NCBI GenBank assembly: GCA_022605955.1
Contig: JAKCOZ010000003.1
Coordinates: forward strand, 59,272,179 to 59,336,178
DNA from: Rallus limicola
Taxonomy: Eukaryota > Chordata > Aves > Gruiformes > Rallidae
Reading direction: 5' to 3'
Length of the DNA stretch: 64,000 bases
Part shown: piece after piece, positions 1 through 11,801 of the stretch
Numbering within the stretch: position 1 is the first letter of the stretch
How the letters are laid out: every line of letters begins with the position of its first letter
Notes under the pieces: generated by a model
Told to the model about the DNA's origin: nothing
The model's input: only the letters and a program-made list of their open reading frames with translations
Databases searched by the model: none
Position numbers and translations under genes: made by a program

Positions 1-12
1 CTTTCAGCTCCA

Positions 13-33
13 CCCCCCCCCCCCCCCCCCCCC
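13..33. repeat. Poly-C tract, 21 C
   Basis: Uninterrupted run of 21 cytosines close to the left edge. The length of such runs is often uncertain in sequence data. Confidence 0.95.
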
Positions 34-3000
34 AACCTTTGATTGCTCAGAAGAGAGTAATTTGTTTTCCTTACCTCATTTTCAAAATTCAGACAAAGGA
101 AATTATTGGCATTTAGCCTGGACAAGGCAACAGGCCAGGGCTGCAGCAAGGAGGGTACAGCTCCTGGTCACCCCCACCCAACCTGTGATGGGGACCTGGA
201 GGCCCCATGGTTGTTTGTGTCACCAAGAACTGGGGCTGGGCACAGAGCAGGGCAGGACGGACGCAGCACTTTTGCCCAGAGTGACCTCCTGAGTGTGGCT
301 GCTCTGCCCTGCAGATGTGTGGAGAGCAGTTACCCGTATCACTACCCCACTGCTCCCAAAAAGGCACCTTCCTCACCACGCAGGTAACAATGAAACGTGA
401 AGACTGTAGCTGCCACATGTGTTTTTGAACGACTTAGACTCCAAGACCCTCTCCACTGCAGACCAGCTGAAATAAAAGGTCCTCTATCCCAAGTTTGGAT
501 AGGAGTGTGCAGTGCTTGTCCAGCTCACCTTGGCTCCAGCCATCAGCACTATCTGGACTACCTAGAAGAAGCTCTTACACCTAAGAGAGAGCTGCAAAAC
601 CTGGACAAACAGCAACATTTGCCTCCTAAGCTGTGGAAAAGTATCTCTACCTCCAAGGAAGAGCTGTGAAATGATGAACGACACAACCATAAGGGCCCAA
701 GAGCTCCCTGTTCAGATTTCCAGCATGGTTTGCCCTGTCTGCTGCTGCTTCACCCAGACATTGCTCTTTCAGACATTGGCTCACGCTGCACCGAGGCAAA
801 CAGAGAGCGATTTTCCACCCTTGCTATCAGGGTTCAGCGGCAGCAATGTGAGAGCCCTACTGAGACAGCTCCCAGCTGTTAGCAGGGCTTTCAGCATGGT
901 GTCATCTAACCCTTCTGGGAGCCTGTGTGTCGGGAAAGCAGTCTGGAGAAATGCAGCATCTCAACCAATCAAATAATAATGGGTGGTTCTGCCTGGATAA
1001 GCTGCATCCTGACAAACAGACTTGAGATGACATTTAGGGATCAGACCAAACCTAGAAAGTATGTTCCATCCCTCGTGGTTATAATTTTACGAGGGTCATT
1101 CCTGCACTGCAAGACTGCTGGAGAAATGCAAAACCAGCACTGCTTGTACCAGGTTCTTTAAAAAGCCTCATTGATTGGGGGTTGTTTTTGTAAAATGGGA
1201 AAGCAGCTGTGACTCATCCTTACCCATCCAATGGATCACGTTAAATTATTCCACTCTAAGACCACCTTGAAAATAAGCATTTTCCTCCTCATTTAATTTC
1301 TGTTGCATATGGTTCATTTCTCCTAATCAGCATCTGGGCAGAGAAAAAACTGCTGTGATTGACAGCATGGAGAGCAACAGATGGTACTGTTTCTGTTCAA
1401 GTGATACCCGGATAAGTAAGCCTCTTCAGTGGCATTATTCTAACTTTATCTCTTCAAGTCACTTTTTTGTGATGTGCTCTGTCAATGCATTCTAAGTAAA
1501 TCACTCAGATACACACCAACTTCAAATTAAAAACCACAGACAAAATCAAAACATTCCAGGCTTGCATTCTTTACCAATAGTTCTCACAAGTTTAAAAGCA
1601 GATGGTTTCTCACAGAAGCATCAGTAAGGGTGCTGCAGTAAGGATGCTGCAACGTGCTCATGATGCAAAATTCCCTAGCGATTGCTGGGACTGAAGGTAC
1701 TACTCACTATGTAACCACCATGTAACCCCTACCAGAGTCCAAAAAGCATAGCAAGTTTCACAAGAGTGAAGTCAGTTAGTTGCTCGACCGTGTATCCAGA
1801 GTAATTACAGATGTTCCTTTGAAATGGGTTGGCGTAAGTGAGAATACCGTGCCTGGGTAATTTAGATAAAATGTGCTCAGCAACTTCCTGCTTTGCATTT
1901 CCCAGAGAATGAATTTTCTTCACCCCATTTTTTCGCCAGAGTCAAAACACTGCAAGGCTGGTCAGCAAAGCCTCAGTAATACTGATGTGCAGGAAATCTC
2001 CCATGTAAAGGAGAATTTCAAGCTATTTTTCTGTGGTTTTACTTGTCTAGACTAGTTATCTTCCTGTGTCTTCTGAACTTGCCCTTTCCCTCTCAGAATC
2101 GTATCTGATCTGGTTGCTCAGACACATCCTCTTTTGGGCTAAAGGCAGTTTCCTAATGACCTTCACAATCAGATCTGAGATACAGCTTAGTGTCTGATGC
2201 CCAAATTCCCCCTGACCTGTGGGGCCAGTGGCAGCTTCTTCAGCCCCTCCAGCCCCTCCAGCACACAGAACTACTGCTGCACACAGAGCTACAGCTCCTG
2301 ATTTAACCCCAGACCACTAAAGCAATATAAACGCTTTGCTAAGTTAAGGTAAATGAAAACACAGGCCTTTTTTTTGTTTTTCCAGTAATTCAAATTAATT
2401 CTTCCCTGCCCACCCAAGTAGATGAGGTTGGAGTTGTTCTGGTGTGAGATGTCATTTCCCAGGGAAGGTCAGAGCAGAAATAAAGTGCTGCAATTCCAGG
2501 AGGAGCCTTCTTTGGCTCCAGGAGCTGAAGGTGATGAAAGCCAAGCACCCAGTTCAGGCTCTGCCACAACCATCACCCACTTCACTATTCTGCAGATGTC
2601 ATTCCACCAACGTCCTGTGCACTCAGGGGGCTCCTGCTGTCTCAAAAGCCATTTATGTGGCTCTGCTGTCTGTGTGTGTGTGAGGGAGATAAAGTACTTT
2701 GGTTTGCTCAAGCTTCACACGTTTTAAATTTATAAATGATTTAATGAAATTTTGACACAAACTTGGTGCTCAGGTCTGTGAACTTGAGTTAAACCACGAG
2801 CATTTGGCTTATGGTAATAGCAGAAGGCACCTAAGTTCTGGAGTGATTTTTCCAGCCCTGTTTCACACGAGGGCTCAGACCAATATGTGATGGCCTGCAA
2901 AGGTTCAAACACTGTGCAGCTTCCACGGGAGTGGCTGTAACCAGTAGCTCAGAGCCATGGGGACGATCACACAAAACCTATATCCTTCCTGGGTGTAGAT

Positions 3001-5716
3001 TCTGTTCTCCAGTTTAATAGATGAAGAAGAGATAAAATTCAAATCTGTGAGGACCACAGTGTGAGCCATGAGAAGTCACTTCACTTCTAGCATTCAACAT
3101 GGATCTCTGCAGTAAGGCATTAAAACCACTGGTGGATGGATATGCAGATGCAAGAACTGCTCTTGCTATATGAACAGGGTACTTGATAAGGAGATTTGAT
3201 GGACAGGACATGAGTTAGAGATTTCACATAAGGTTTCTGAATCTGAATACTAGTTTTCTGTCCTTCAGGGTTGTAATGAGGGCTACTGACCAGGTAAATA
3301 TGTTGCTCCCCTCATCCCGTTCCTTTGAACCAGGCAGTCTGGCATTTGGAAAGCACTCCAGAGCATGATACAGGAGAAACATTCTGTTCCCATGCTATCA
3401 GAATTGGGTTTGCCCTTAACTTGGAAACGTTTGATCCCTCCCCCACCAGCATTATTAACCCCAGTGCCATGACCAGGCATGCAGTGTTGTATCTTTTGGT
3501 CCCCTCAGCTTCTTTAAAGTTAGGGAGGAAGGACGCTCAAGAAGATTCTGGAAGAGAAAGGGGGATAAGTCCCGCTGTGACGCGGTGTGGAGCCCACACA
3601 GGGAGAGCGGCTGCCTGCAGCTGCCGGCAGCGCTGGCCAGCAGCACACTGCAGCTGGGCAAGCGGCTTGCCGGCCTGGCGACACCCTCCTGCAGAGCCCA
3701 TCAGGGCTGGCGCCAGGTTCTGTTCCAGTTTTTCCTCAATTAAATGGGATGTGTGGAGCTGAGCAGGATCTGTCTCCATCAGCAAGCTGCACACACGCTG
3801 TGCTCTACATGCATGGAGACAAGCTGGGCTCTCTCTACTGATGTAGCTTGCACCAGAAATTACTATTTTACACAGCCAAGTCTGGCCTCAGCTCAAACAG
3901 CCCTTTCCCTTCCCACCCTCTGCTGTCCCCAGTGTGCCACTCCACTGCAGGGTGTCCACACTGGGTAATGCTGGGGAGTACTGATAGCGTGGAAGCTCCT
4001 GCTGCTCTGATCACTGTGTATGAAGCATCCTCTTGCTTTGATAGTAAGGTAAGGTCAGATCGCTAGAAATTCTGGTGCTTTGGTGGGGGTTCCCTTCCCT
4101 AAAAATGAAAGTTTCCCCTTTGAGGCACCCATCACAGCACAACCCAACATCGGACTGCAGGTTCCTGCAGGGTGTGAACCTCAGTTTGGGCACCAAAGTG
4201 AATCTACAGCAGCAGCTCAGACCAAGTCCCTCAGAAAAGCATGTTATAAATGATATCTGGACATAGGATGGACAGATGGGCAGTCTCTGACTGATATTAC
4301 CAATAAACCTGAGCAAGTCTTCAGATCCTCCCATCTACAGCCAAAGACTCTGCTGTGGGACAGTAAATCTGTGCTTCTGAGTTGCACAAGTGCTTCTCCT
4401 TGGGCTGGGTGGACACTGTTAGCCTATTGTCTCTGCTGTTCATCTTTGCTTTGCCTGTGCGACCTCCTGGCATACTGCTGCTGGTGGGGATTGATTTATC
4501 CTCATTTTCAGGAAAACATGTGCTAGCCTGTTGCCTAGGACACAGGTAATCTGTGTAACATGTTATGTTTCAGGAGGCAGGGGGAAATGGGGTAAGGACC
4601 AACAGCAGAAAATCCTATCAGCTGGAGCACGAGGTAAAAATATCACACTGAACATCTTCAGAAGTTGCTTGAAAGGATTTAATTTCGTTTTTTTCAAAGG
4701 CACCCTGTGAAGCATAGGTTTTCTCTGAAAAAAAGAATTCTTTAAAAGAGCATCTGTGGCTTGTATCCTGCATCAATTTTATCAGCAGACAAGTGAAACT
4801 AAGTCTGTCATAAAAACTGAACGCTGCTGCCCTGGGTAGAAGGGGTAAAACTAAGATTTGCCCTGACCTCACTCCCTCAAAACCTCCTCCGACACTGGAG
4901 AAGGAGGGGGGTGACAACCATGGCCAGCCCTGTCCCAGCTCCCTGCCACCCTGGCAGGGCTGTGATCTGCCATCTTCCCCTTGAACAGGCAGGCTCTGCT
5001 GGCTTTGCTGCCGGGACAGCAGATACATGGCTAAAGGCTGCTGTGCAGCTGGCAGCTTCTCTCCCTTGCATGTCTCCGTGTTTCTGCTGCCATCTTTCAA
5101 GCTGCACCATGGCAGCTGCCGGCTTCACCTGTGCCTACAGCTGGCTGTGGGATGCAGCAAAACAGACGTGCTGATGGCAGTGGTAGCACTGCTTTTCCTA
5201 CACAGCATCCTTCAACTCAGCTGGGACGTGGAGGTGTAGGCTGGGCTTGCTGCCTCGTACGTCGGGAGTGTCTCTGCTCAGAGATTTGCTTAAGCAGTCC
5301 TGTGGCTGAGCCTTTCATATTGATACACTGGTTTCTTTCCCACCAGAAACTGAAATTGACACCGCTGATGAAGGTAATAGAAATTACAGATGCAGGGTAA
5401 ATCTTGTTGAGCCAAACGTGTTCCACTGCAAAAGATCTCTTAGCCATAATTCAATGTCCCATCTGTTTTTCATATGAAATAATGAGCAACATTAAAATCA
5501 GATCAGTAAATTTAATGTCTGCTTTAGCAGCTTCTGTGTCCTGAGGTTTCTGAGGTTTTCCTAAAGGTGTGTTAGAGAAATAAGGTCTCTCTTTCTTTCC
5601 AAAGCCTGTTGGCTAAATGAATCTGAAAAAAATACACCTTTTGTGAACCCATGCAGGCTTCTGCACTTGACAGCTTTAAATTGCCAAAGGTGCCAAGATG
5701 ATTGATTTCTCTTAAC

Positions 5717-5734
5717 AAAAAAAAAAAAAAAAAA
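5717..5734. repeat. Poly-A tract, 18 A
   Basis: Uninterrupted run of 18 adenines. No retroposed gene or SINE body was recognised on its left, so it is called only a simple repeat. Confidence 0.9.
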
Positions 5735-8362
5735 GGCCATTTTTCTCTGGAATAGTAACAAGTCAACAAGAAACCAAACCAAATTAATTTATACACCTTA
5801 GGGGTAATTGATTTAGGAAACAAGCCTTATCTGTCCATATTTCCTTGGTAAGGGTTGAGAAAAATACAGAAAGCATATTACAAATGGGAAGCAACGTATC
5901 TTTACATGACAGGTTTCTAACAAAGTAAGTAGAATTATCAGTGCCATGGGTGGCCATAGCACAGCAACTACAGGCTAATGGGGAAGGTGGTTTCGAAACT
6001 ACACAAGATAATCTCAAAGATACTGGCTCAATGTCTATCCACTTGTAAAATATTTTTTCACTTATTATTTGGAGTCAGTCTCCCAGAATAAAGCTTCAGG
6101 ATGGGTACTTAAGCCTGCACCCTTGGTAGGGTCTGTGTCACTTGAAACAGGCAATGAGGCAGCTCTGACATTCTCTCACTGCCCAGCCTCTGATGAGGCT
6201 CTGTGTGTGCAGCTTACTCCGTATTATAGAGGATGAATTGCTTATAGAAGGTCCTCAGCCACCTGTGTGGTTTCAGTTCTCTGTTACAGAAAAATAAGCT
6301 TTTTGGCTATACTGTTTGATGACAAAACTCATGCAGGATCCTTATGGAAGAGCACAGCACAGGATCCTGCTGTCCTTGGTGTCAGGGTACAGAGCAATCA
6401 GTGCGGTGACTGGCACTGTGTGGACTTGGGAAACAAATAACCCTTGTTAAAAGCAACAAGCCAGACTGGGAAAGAGGGATGGAAGCAGAGTGTAAGAAAC
6501 TCTCTGGTTCAAGGGAGTTCACAGCTTTCCCCAACCATGAAATCTCAGCCAGAAATGGTCTGCAAATGAATTATCCATGATCCTACAACCCTATGGCTGT
6601 GTCAGATGAAAACCCCACTGTCTGCGGCTGGGCCACCACCAAAAAGGCTATTCTAACCCAGCTTGTGTTATCCCAGACCACCAGTCTTACCAAGAAAGTG
6701 GAAAGACACAACTCCAGTGCTGCTAGCAGAAAGAACTTGGGGAAATCCTCCAGTGTTTGCATGTCTAAAGGGCAAAAACCTTAGGTAGCACTGCATTCCC
6801 ACTTATCTTCTTCACTGCCGAACGGCAGTCTGTATTCGATTTATGTCATGACAGAACATTTTATTCATCTTGTCAGTGTCCATAGTAGTGCTCATGGAAA
6901 TTGACTCACATGATGCATCTTTCCTCCAGGGCAGAGCACCATGCGCTGCAGACACTGCTTAGCTGTTCCTGGCCTGCTCCTGCTGGCAGAAGGCACTTCT
7001 CCAGGGTTGAAGGATGGGCTTCACATCACCTGGCTAAGGCTGAAATGATATCATAGCTCTCAGATGCACTCTCAGCTCTGTATAGCCCCTATTCTTGCAT
7101 GTTACTGCATCACCCCCTTGATGTATAGCTATCAGGTCCTTAATTGTAGGAAGGAGCCCAGGAACTGGCAGACTGTTCTTGTACCTTTGATTCAGCAAAA
7201 ACTTCAAGTAACATGGACACTCAAAACAGCAGGACAATGCCTATGGCACTGCTAGAGAACTGAGGTGTCCAGCCTAAACAGTTAGGTCTAGCTTGCTTTT
7301 ATTTCCACTTCACTCACTCCAAATCAGTCCAAAGGCTGTCATGGACATGTAGTAATAAATGTGGTTGTCAAGAATTGGACAAACTCCTGGAAGTCTTGCA
7401 AGAGACATCCCTTCAACCAAAGGGAGTCAGTGCTGACAGTCTCAAGACTGAAGGTCTGGATGTGGTTTGCAACAGGTCTAGGAATGGTCTGTAAGTATTG
7501 TAGGAACATCCATCTTTCCTATGGATGAATAAGGAATTCCTCAAGTGTATAAAACCATAATCTTTTGCAAATGCCATAAAAAACCCACCATGGTGATATA
7601 ATTTCCTTTTCAAACTAAGTGAAAGTGAATATTTAGAAACCAAATTAGGAAGATAAACACAGCTTTTACTTGCAGGAAGCTATTCCTTTTCTGTTATAAA
7701 TGGTGGCTAGGCTTTTACCCAGCAAGGGCTGCCAGCTCTGTGAGAGAGGTTACTCGTCTCCAGTCCATGTGGCTCTTTCCCAGTTATTATTACTGCATAT
7801 ATTTTTAAAAAAATATTTTTAGCTCAAACAGGCAGGCAATGAATGAAAGTGAATGTGCCAAATGTCCCTCTCAATTCTGTCCAGTCTATCCATTTTCTGC
7901 CTTTTCTTGGGTAAACAGTTGCCTGTGGATGAGGTATCTATCCAAAACCTTTTCAAGGGAAAGAAATGAAGCCAAAAGCTACGCCTATAGTACACTGCAG
8001 CTGCTGGCTTGGCCTGGGTTGTTCTGATAGATCCAGTCTTTTCCTTCTTTCTAGATCTGGCTTCTTATCTCCTCACAAACTGGCCTCTTTAGGGTATCTA
8101 TGGCTGGTAGGAGATGAAGGTAGTTTAGCAAAATCAGCTGTTGATGGACACTCCTCCTCTTACTGTAGTGTGATTTATTTTATCTGTTTCATGACCTTTG
8201 GATCCCAATCATAGTGACACAAGTTTTCTCACTTTGGCTGGAGCCTACACACAGTGTATTTAAAAAGAAGCATCTGGACCTTTCTCCTAAGGATCTCTTG
8301 CAGACCTCACCAGAAGGTTGTAATCCAGAACTACAGGGCTGCCATTTTCCTAACTGTCTGGC

Positions 8363-9554
8363 TGTGGTGGTTTGACCCTGGTTGGAGGTCAGACACCCAC
8401 CAAAGTCACTCTACCACCCCTGTTTTCAGCTTGACGGGGAGAAAGTATATATTGAGAGGCTCAGGAGTTGAGATGAGGACAGGGAGAGATCATTGTGCAA
8501 TAGTGTCACGAGCAGAACAGACTCAGCACAGAATAAAGGAAAGAAAACTCTCTAATTGATGACACTGCACTGCAGTGACACCAGAGCTGGGTGATGAGAA
8601 GTGCTACCAGATCTTAAAGCACCTCCCCACACCCCTCTCTTCTTAGAAGACTTTAGTCAGGATTTTGCTCCCTTCTTCCCTCCTATTGTGGCACAGGGAG
8701 AGACAGGGACTGAGAGAATGGGGGTTTTGGTCAGTTCCTCATGAGTTGTTTTCCTTCTTAGCCAGGGAGAGGAGACATTCCACACCCCCTTCCCTGCTGC
8801 ACTGTGGAGTCCCACCCAGGGCACACAGTCCTCCACAAACTTCTCCATGAGTCCTTTCCCAGGCTTCAGCTCTTCCCCAGCTGTCCCAGCGTGGGTCACT
8901 GCCATGGGGTGCACTCATAAATCACAGAATGTTTCTCAGTATCTCAGGCCCAGACTGCTCCAGCCTCATCCCCCCACAAGCCTCACACCCCCCCCCCCCC
9001 CCCCAGCAAACCTGCTCCAACATGGATCTCTCTTGGTTGCTCATCTCTCTCTCTGTCTCTCTCCATGGGCTGCAAGTGCTGGCAGGGGCTTGCTCCAACA
9101 CGGGTCACAGCATCTCCTGCATGTCTCCCCCTGCTCCAGTGTGGGGCCTCTTCACAGGCTGCAGGTGGGGTCTTGGCCTTTTCCATGGGCTGGGGGGGGA
9201 CATCTGCTCCACCATGGGTTTCTCCAGGGGCTGCAGGGGCATCTTTCTCTCTGGCACCCGGGGCACCTCCTCCCCCCTTCCCTGGCCTTGGTGCCTGCAC
9301 AGTTTCTTACATTTTCTCACTCCCTTCTCTGGGGGAAAAAGGCGGCTGCTTGAGGTTTTCCTCCTAAATGTGACTCCCAGAGGCGCTGTGACCGTCACTG
9401 ATGAGCTCGGCCTTGGTCAGTGGTGGGTCCAGCCTTGAGCCAGCTGGTGTTTGCTCTGTGTGGCCTGCAGAGAGTGTCTGGCTGCTTCTTGCAGAAGCCA
9501 CCCCAGCAGCTCCCCTTCTCCACCAGAACCCAGCCATGCAAAGCTGCAATACCA
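8363..9554. mobile_element. Avian ERV LTR-like block, about 1.2 kb
   Basis: Begins with a TGTGGTGGTTTGACCC-type end and closes near AATACCA, as in a common family of long GC-rich avian LTRs. The interior has repeated phrases of the type GCTCCA(A/G)CRTGGG and CATGGGCTGCAGG, plus a 17-C run, also typical of that family. It contains no gag, pol or env frame, so it would be a solo LTR or LTR fragment. No convincing target-site duplication was found: CTGGC on the left, GGACT on the right. The edges are therefore approximate. The long open frames in 8847-9438 come from its composition and are not called as genes. Confidence 0.6.
8988..9004. repeat. Poly-C tract, 17 C
   Basis: Run of 17 cytosines inside the LTR-like block. 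Confidence 0.95.
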
Positions 9555-11183
9555 GGACTTGATCAATGTTACCTCAATACATGCATAAAACAAAGACTTC
9601 AATAATCTGATATGAAGAGTTAAGAACTATCCCAGAAACCAGCTATTTCCAGGTTATTAGATTATTGATCAGACACAGTTCATTTGCACTCATTTCAGCA
9701 TTTATATAAGTCCTGTTTTTCATTTGATGGAGCTCTTTCCCAAAGATACATCTTTGATGCATCTTAGGAATCTGAGAAACTCTGTTAAATCTAGGCCCTT
9801 AAAAATTATTTATGTGACATCAGGCTATGTAAGTATTGGAATTTTGCTTGCAGTCTGCAAACCAATGTTTTACAGTTTATTCTTGACATCTCCTGGATAC
9901 GAGAGCACACTGAGGGTGTTTTGTTCATGCCTTTCATTTCAGAACAGTCTTGGGTATTGGTGGGTCTGAAACTGTTTCAGATTGCCACCCAAGCCCAGCA
10001 CAACTTATCTGGGCTACCCACATCTCCTGCACATGCAATGACTGTGCTGGGGATGCAGTCAGGATGGGATTTCTCACAAGATGTTCTTTATTGCTTGTTG
10101 GGTTGTTAAAATAATGAGCAGTTGTTCTTGTGGTATTTTAGCCGTTACACTTTTGGTCCTGGCCAGGACAGAGGAACAGCAGAGAAGAGCACATTTCAAG
10201 CAATAAATTTAAACATTTTGAAACTTGAGGAAAAAAAGGTGAATTAAGATGAAGCCAAAGATTCAGGTTAAATCTCATTTAATCCAAACCAGGATATCCA
10301 TCTCTGACAAAAATGTTGACCACGGCTATTTTTTTGGCACCATGTCTATTCTCTCCCCACCCTTCCTTCTTGGAAGTCACTGTGCTCTGGCTCTTCAATT
10401 ACAGATGGATAATTGATGCATTGCAGACTGGAAAAAGCTTATCACACTACATTATTTGTTCCATCACCAAAGCCCTATCACCACTGTGAAATCTATTTCT
10501 GCAAGTTTGAAAGACTTGGATAAACCACCTGGTCATCCCATCTGGGACTGCCAACAGTCTGATCCAGGCAGTTTGTCATAGACCCTTGAAAATGGCATTG
10601 ATGGAGTGAAGGTGTCTTTGTCTCCAGTGCATATTTTGGAGCTTTGGGCTCGTGCAGATGTGCTGGTGAAGGCTATACTGTGTTTTGGAGGAACACCCAG
10701 GATGTGGCTCTGATGGTATTTGGGAACTCAGCCCCAAATTTCTGCCCACTGATGATCCTTTTGTTTAGGGGAACCCCTAGTTTAGGCATATGGAGGGTGG
10801 AAAAGATATTTTTTAGGCTGTAAAAAGTGTAGGAATGAGGCAGCAGTGGCAGTCCAAGGCTGCTGGAGCACATCACTGCAGGGCACCTCACTGTGCAAAA
10901 TATGTGGGCCCAAGGGGTGGTGGAGGGTAGCAGAGAAGCAAAACCTCAGCCCCAGTTCTCATGTTGGAAAGAAAAAGCCAGTGTCGGGGTAGGCAAGAGG
11001 ATTTCCTCATTGATAGAAAATGGAGTTAGGGATTACCCAGACTCTTCTGGAGACCTCTGCTTCATGTGAGAGCATAACCCACGTAATGGAGCTGGATCTA
11101 CCCCAGATCCTCCTCTGACAGCTAGCAATATCTTCCTATAACCAGTGAGTAAAACACCTACAAAACACACACTGCTGCTGCGT
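9555..11183. other. Intergenic stretch between two LTR copies
   Basis: Nothing recognisable as an exon or RNA gene. It lies between the LTR-like block and the solo LTR. Confidence 0.5.
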
Positions 11184-11266
11184 TGTCGTGGTTTCACCCC
11201 GGCTGTGGGCCGAGATCCACGCAGCTGCCTGCTCCTTAAAGTAAAAGAGCAGGAGAAAAGGGAAAT

Positions 11267-11305
<39 letters not shown>

Positions 11306-11801
11306 GGAACAAGGGAAGGGAAAAGGAAGGGGCAAATAACTCCAAAAGCAAGAAACTAAGAGGCCCGTGGGTTGGGATAAGGATAGTTTACTAAGATAAC
11401 AGAAAAATAAAATATAACAATGCTAACAGGACTTTAGAGCAAAAGAATATGAAACTATTGATACACAATGCAGTTTCTCACCGAACCACACAACTCAGGC
11501 CGCACCACCCAGAACCGTCCCGGCACCTGACCGTCCCCCAAGACCCTCGTGTCCCGGCCGCTCATGTCCCGGAACCGCCCCTCTTCTTCCTCCCATCAGC
11601 CCCCCTTTATCCTGGGCAGGACGTAATTGGCATGGAATACTCTCTTTGGCCCATCTGGGTCACCTGTCCTGGCTTTGACTGTCTGACTGCAACTAGAAAC
11701 ATCAGGGTGTTATCAGCACTGCTTTCATTTTAACTCCCAAACACAGCATTCCATCCGCTGCTGCAAATGAAGTTAACTCTATCCTGACTGAAACCAGGAC
11801 A
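11184..11801 (-). mobile_element. Solo ERV LTR with 5-bp target duplication
   Basis: 618-bp element with TG...CA ends: TGTCGTGGTTTCACC at the left and GAAACCAGGACA at the right. On the minus strand it opens TGTCCTGGTTTC, followed by GATAGAGTTAA, the usual start of a widespread avian LTR. The flanking pentamer TGCGT is present on both sides (11179-11183 and 11802-11806), an exact 5-bp target duplication, the length typical of ERVL-type insertions. A minus-strand TATA-like GGATAAAGG lies near 11609-11617. No internal viral genes are present, so it is a solo LTR left by recombination. It contains a 36-G run. Confidence 0.85.
11267..11302. repeat. Poly-G tract, 36 G
   Basis: Uninterrupted run of 36 guanines within the solo LTR. 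It could form G-quadruplex structure, and its length is a likely site of sequencing error and polymorphism. Confidence 0.95.

Larger units (their letters stand above)
1..8362. other. Gene-poor flank upstream of C1QTNF3
   Basis: No coding exon recognised. The open frames here are short, mostly lack a convincing ATG, and resemble no family I know. The stretch is AT-rich with scattered GC-richer patches (about 3575-3720 and 4870-5240). In mammals the next gene in this direction is RAI14, but none of its exons were recognised. Simple repeats are listed separately. Confidence 0.6.

Noticed and set aside
3325..3762. 145-codon + strand frame
   Set aside because: Non-ATG start, no motif, and the minus strand is equally open; chance frame.
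4618..5100. 160-codon minus-strand frame
   Set aside because: No family resemblance, no splice or promoter context, and several competing frames on both strands of the same GC-richer patch.
8847..9438. Overlapping frames of 168-169 codons on the + strand and about 100 on the minus strand
   Set aside because: All lie within the LTR-like block; low-stop GC-rich repeat sequence, not a gene.
11033..11351. Proline- or glycine-rich open frames across the poly-G tract
   Set aside because: Low-complexity translations of the 36-G run inside a solo LTR.
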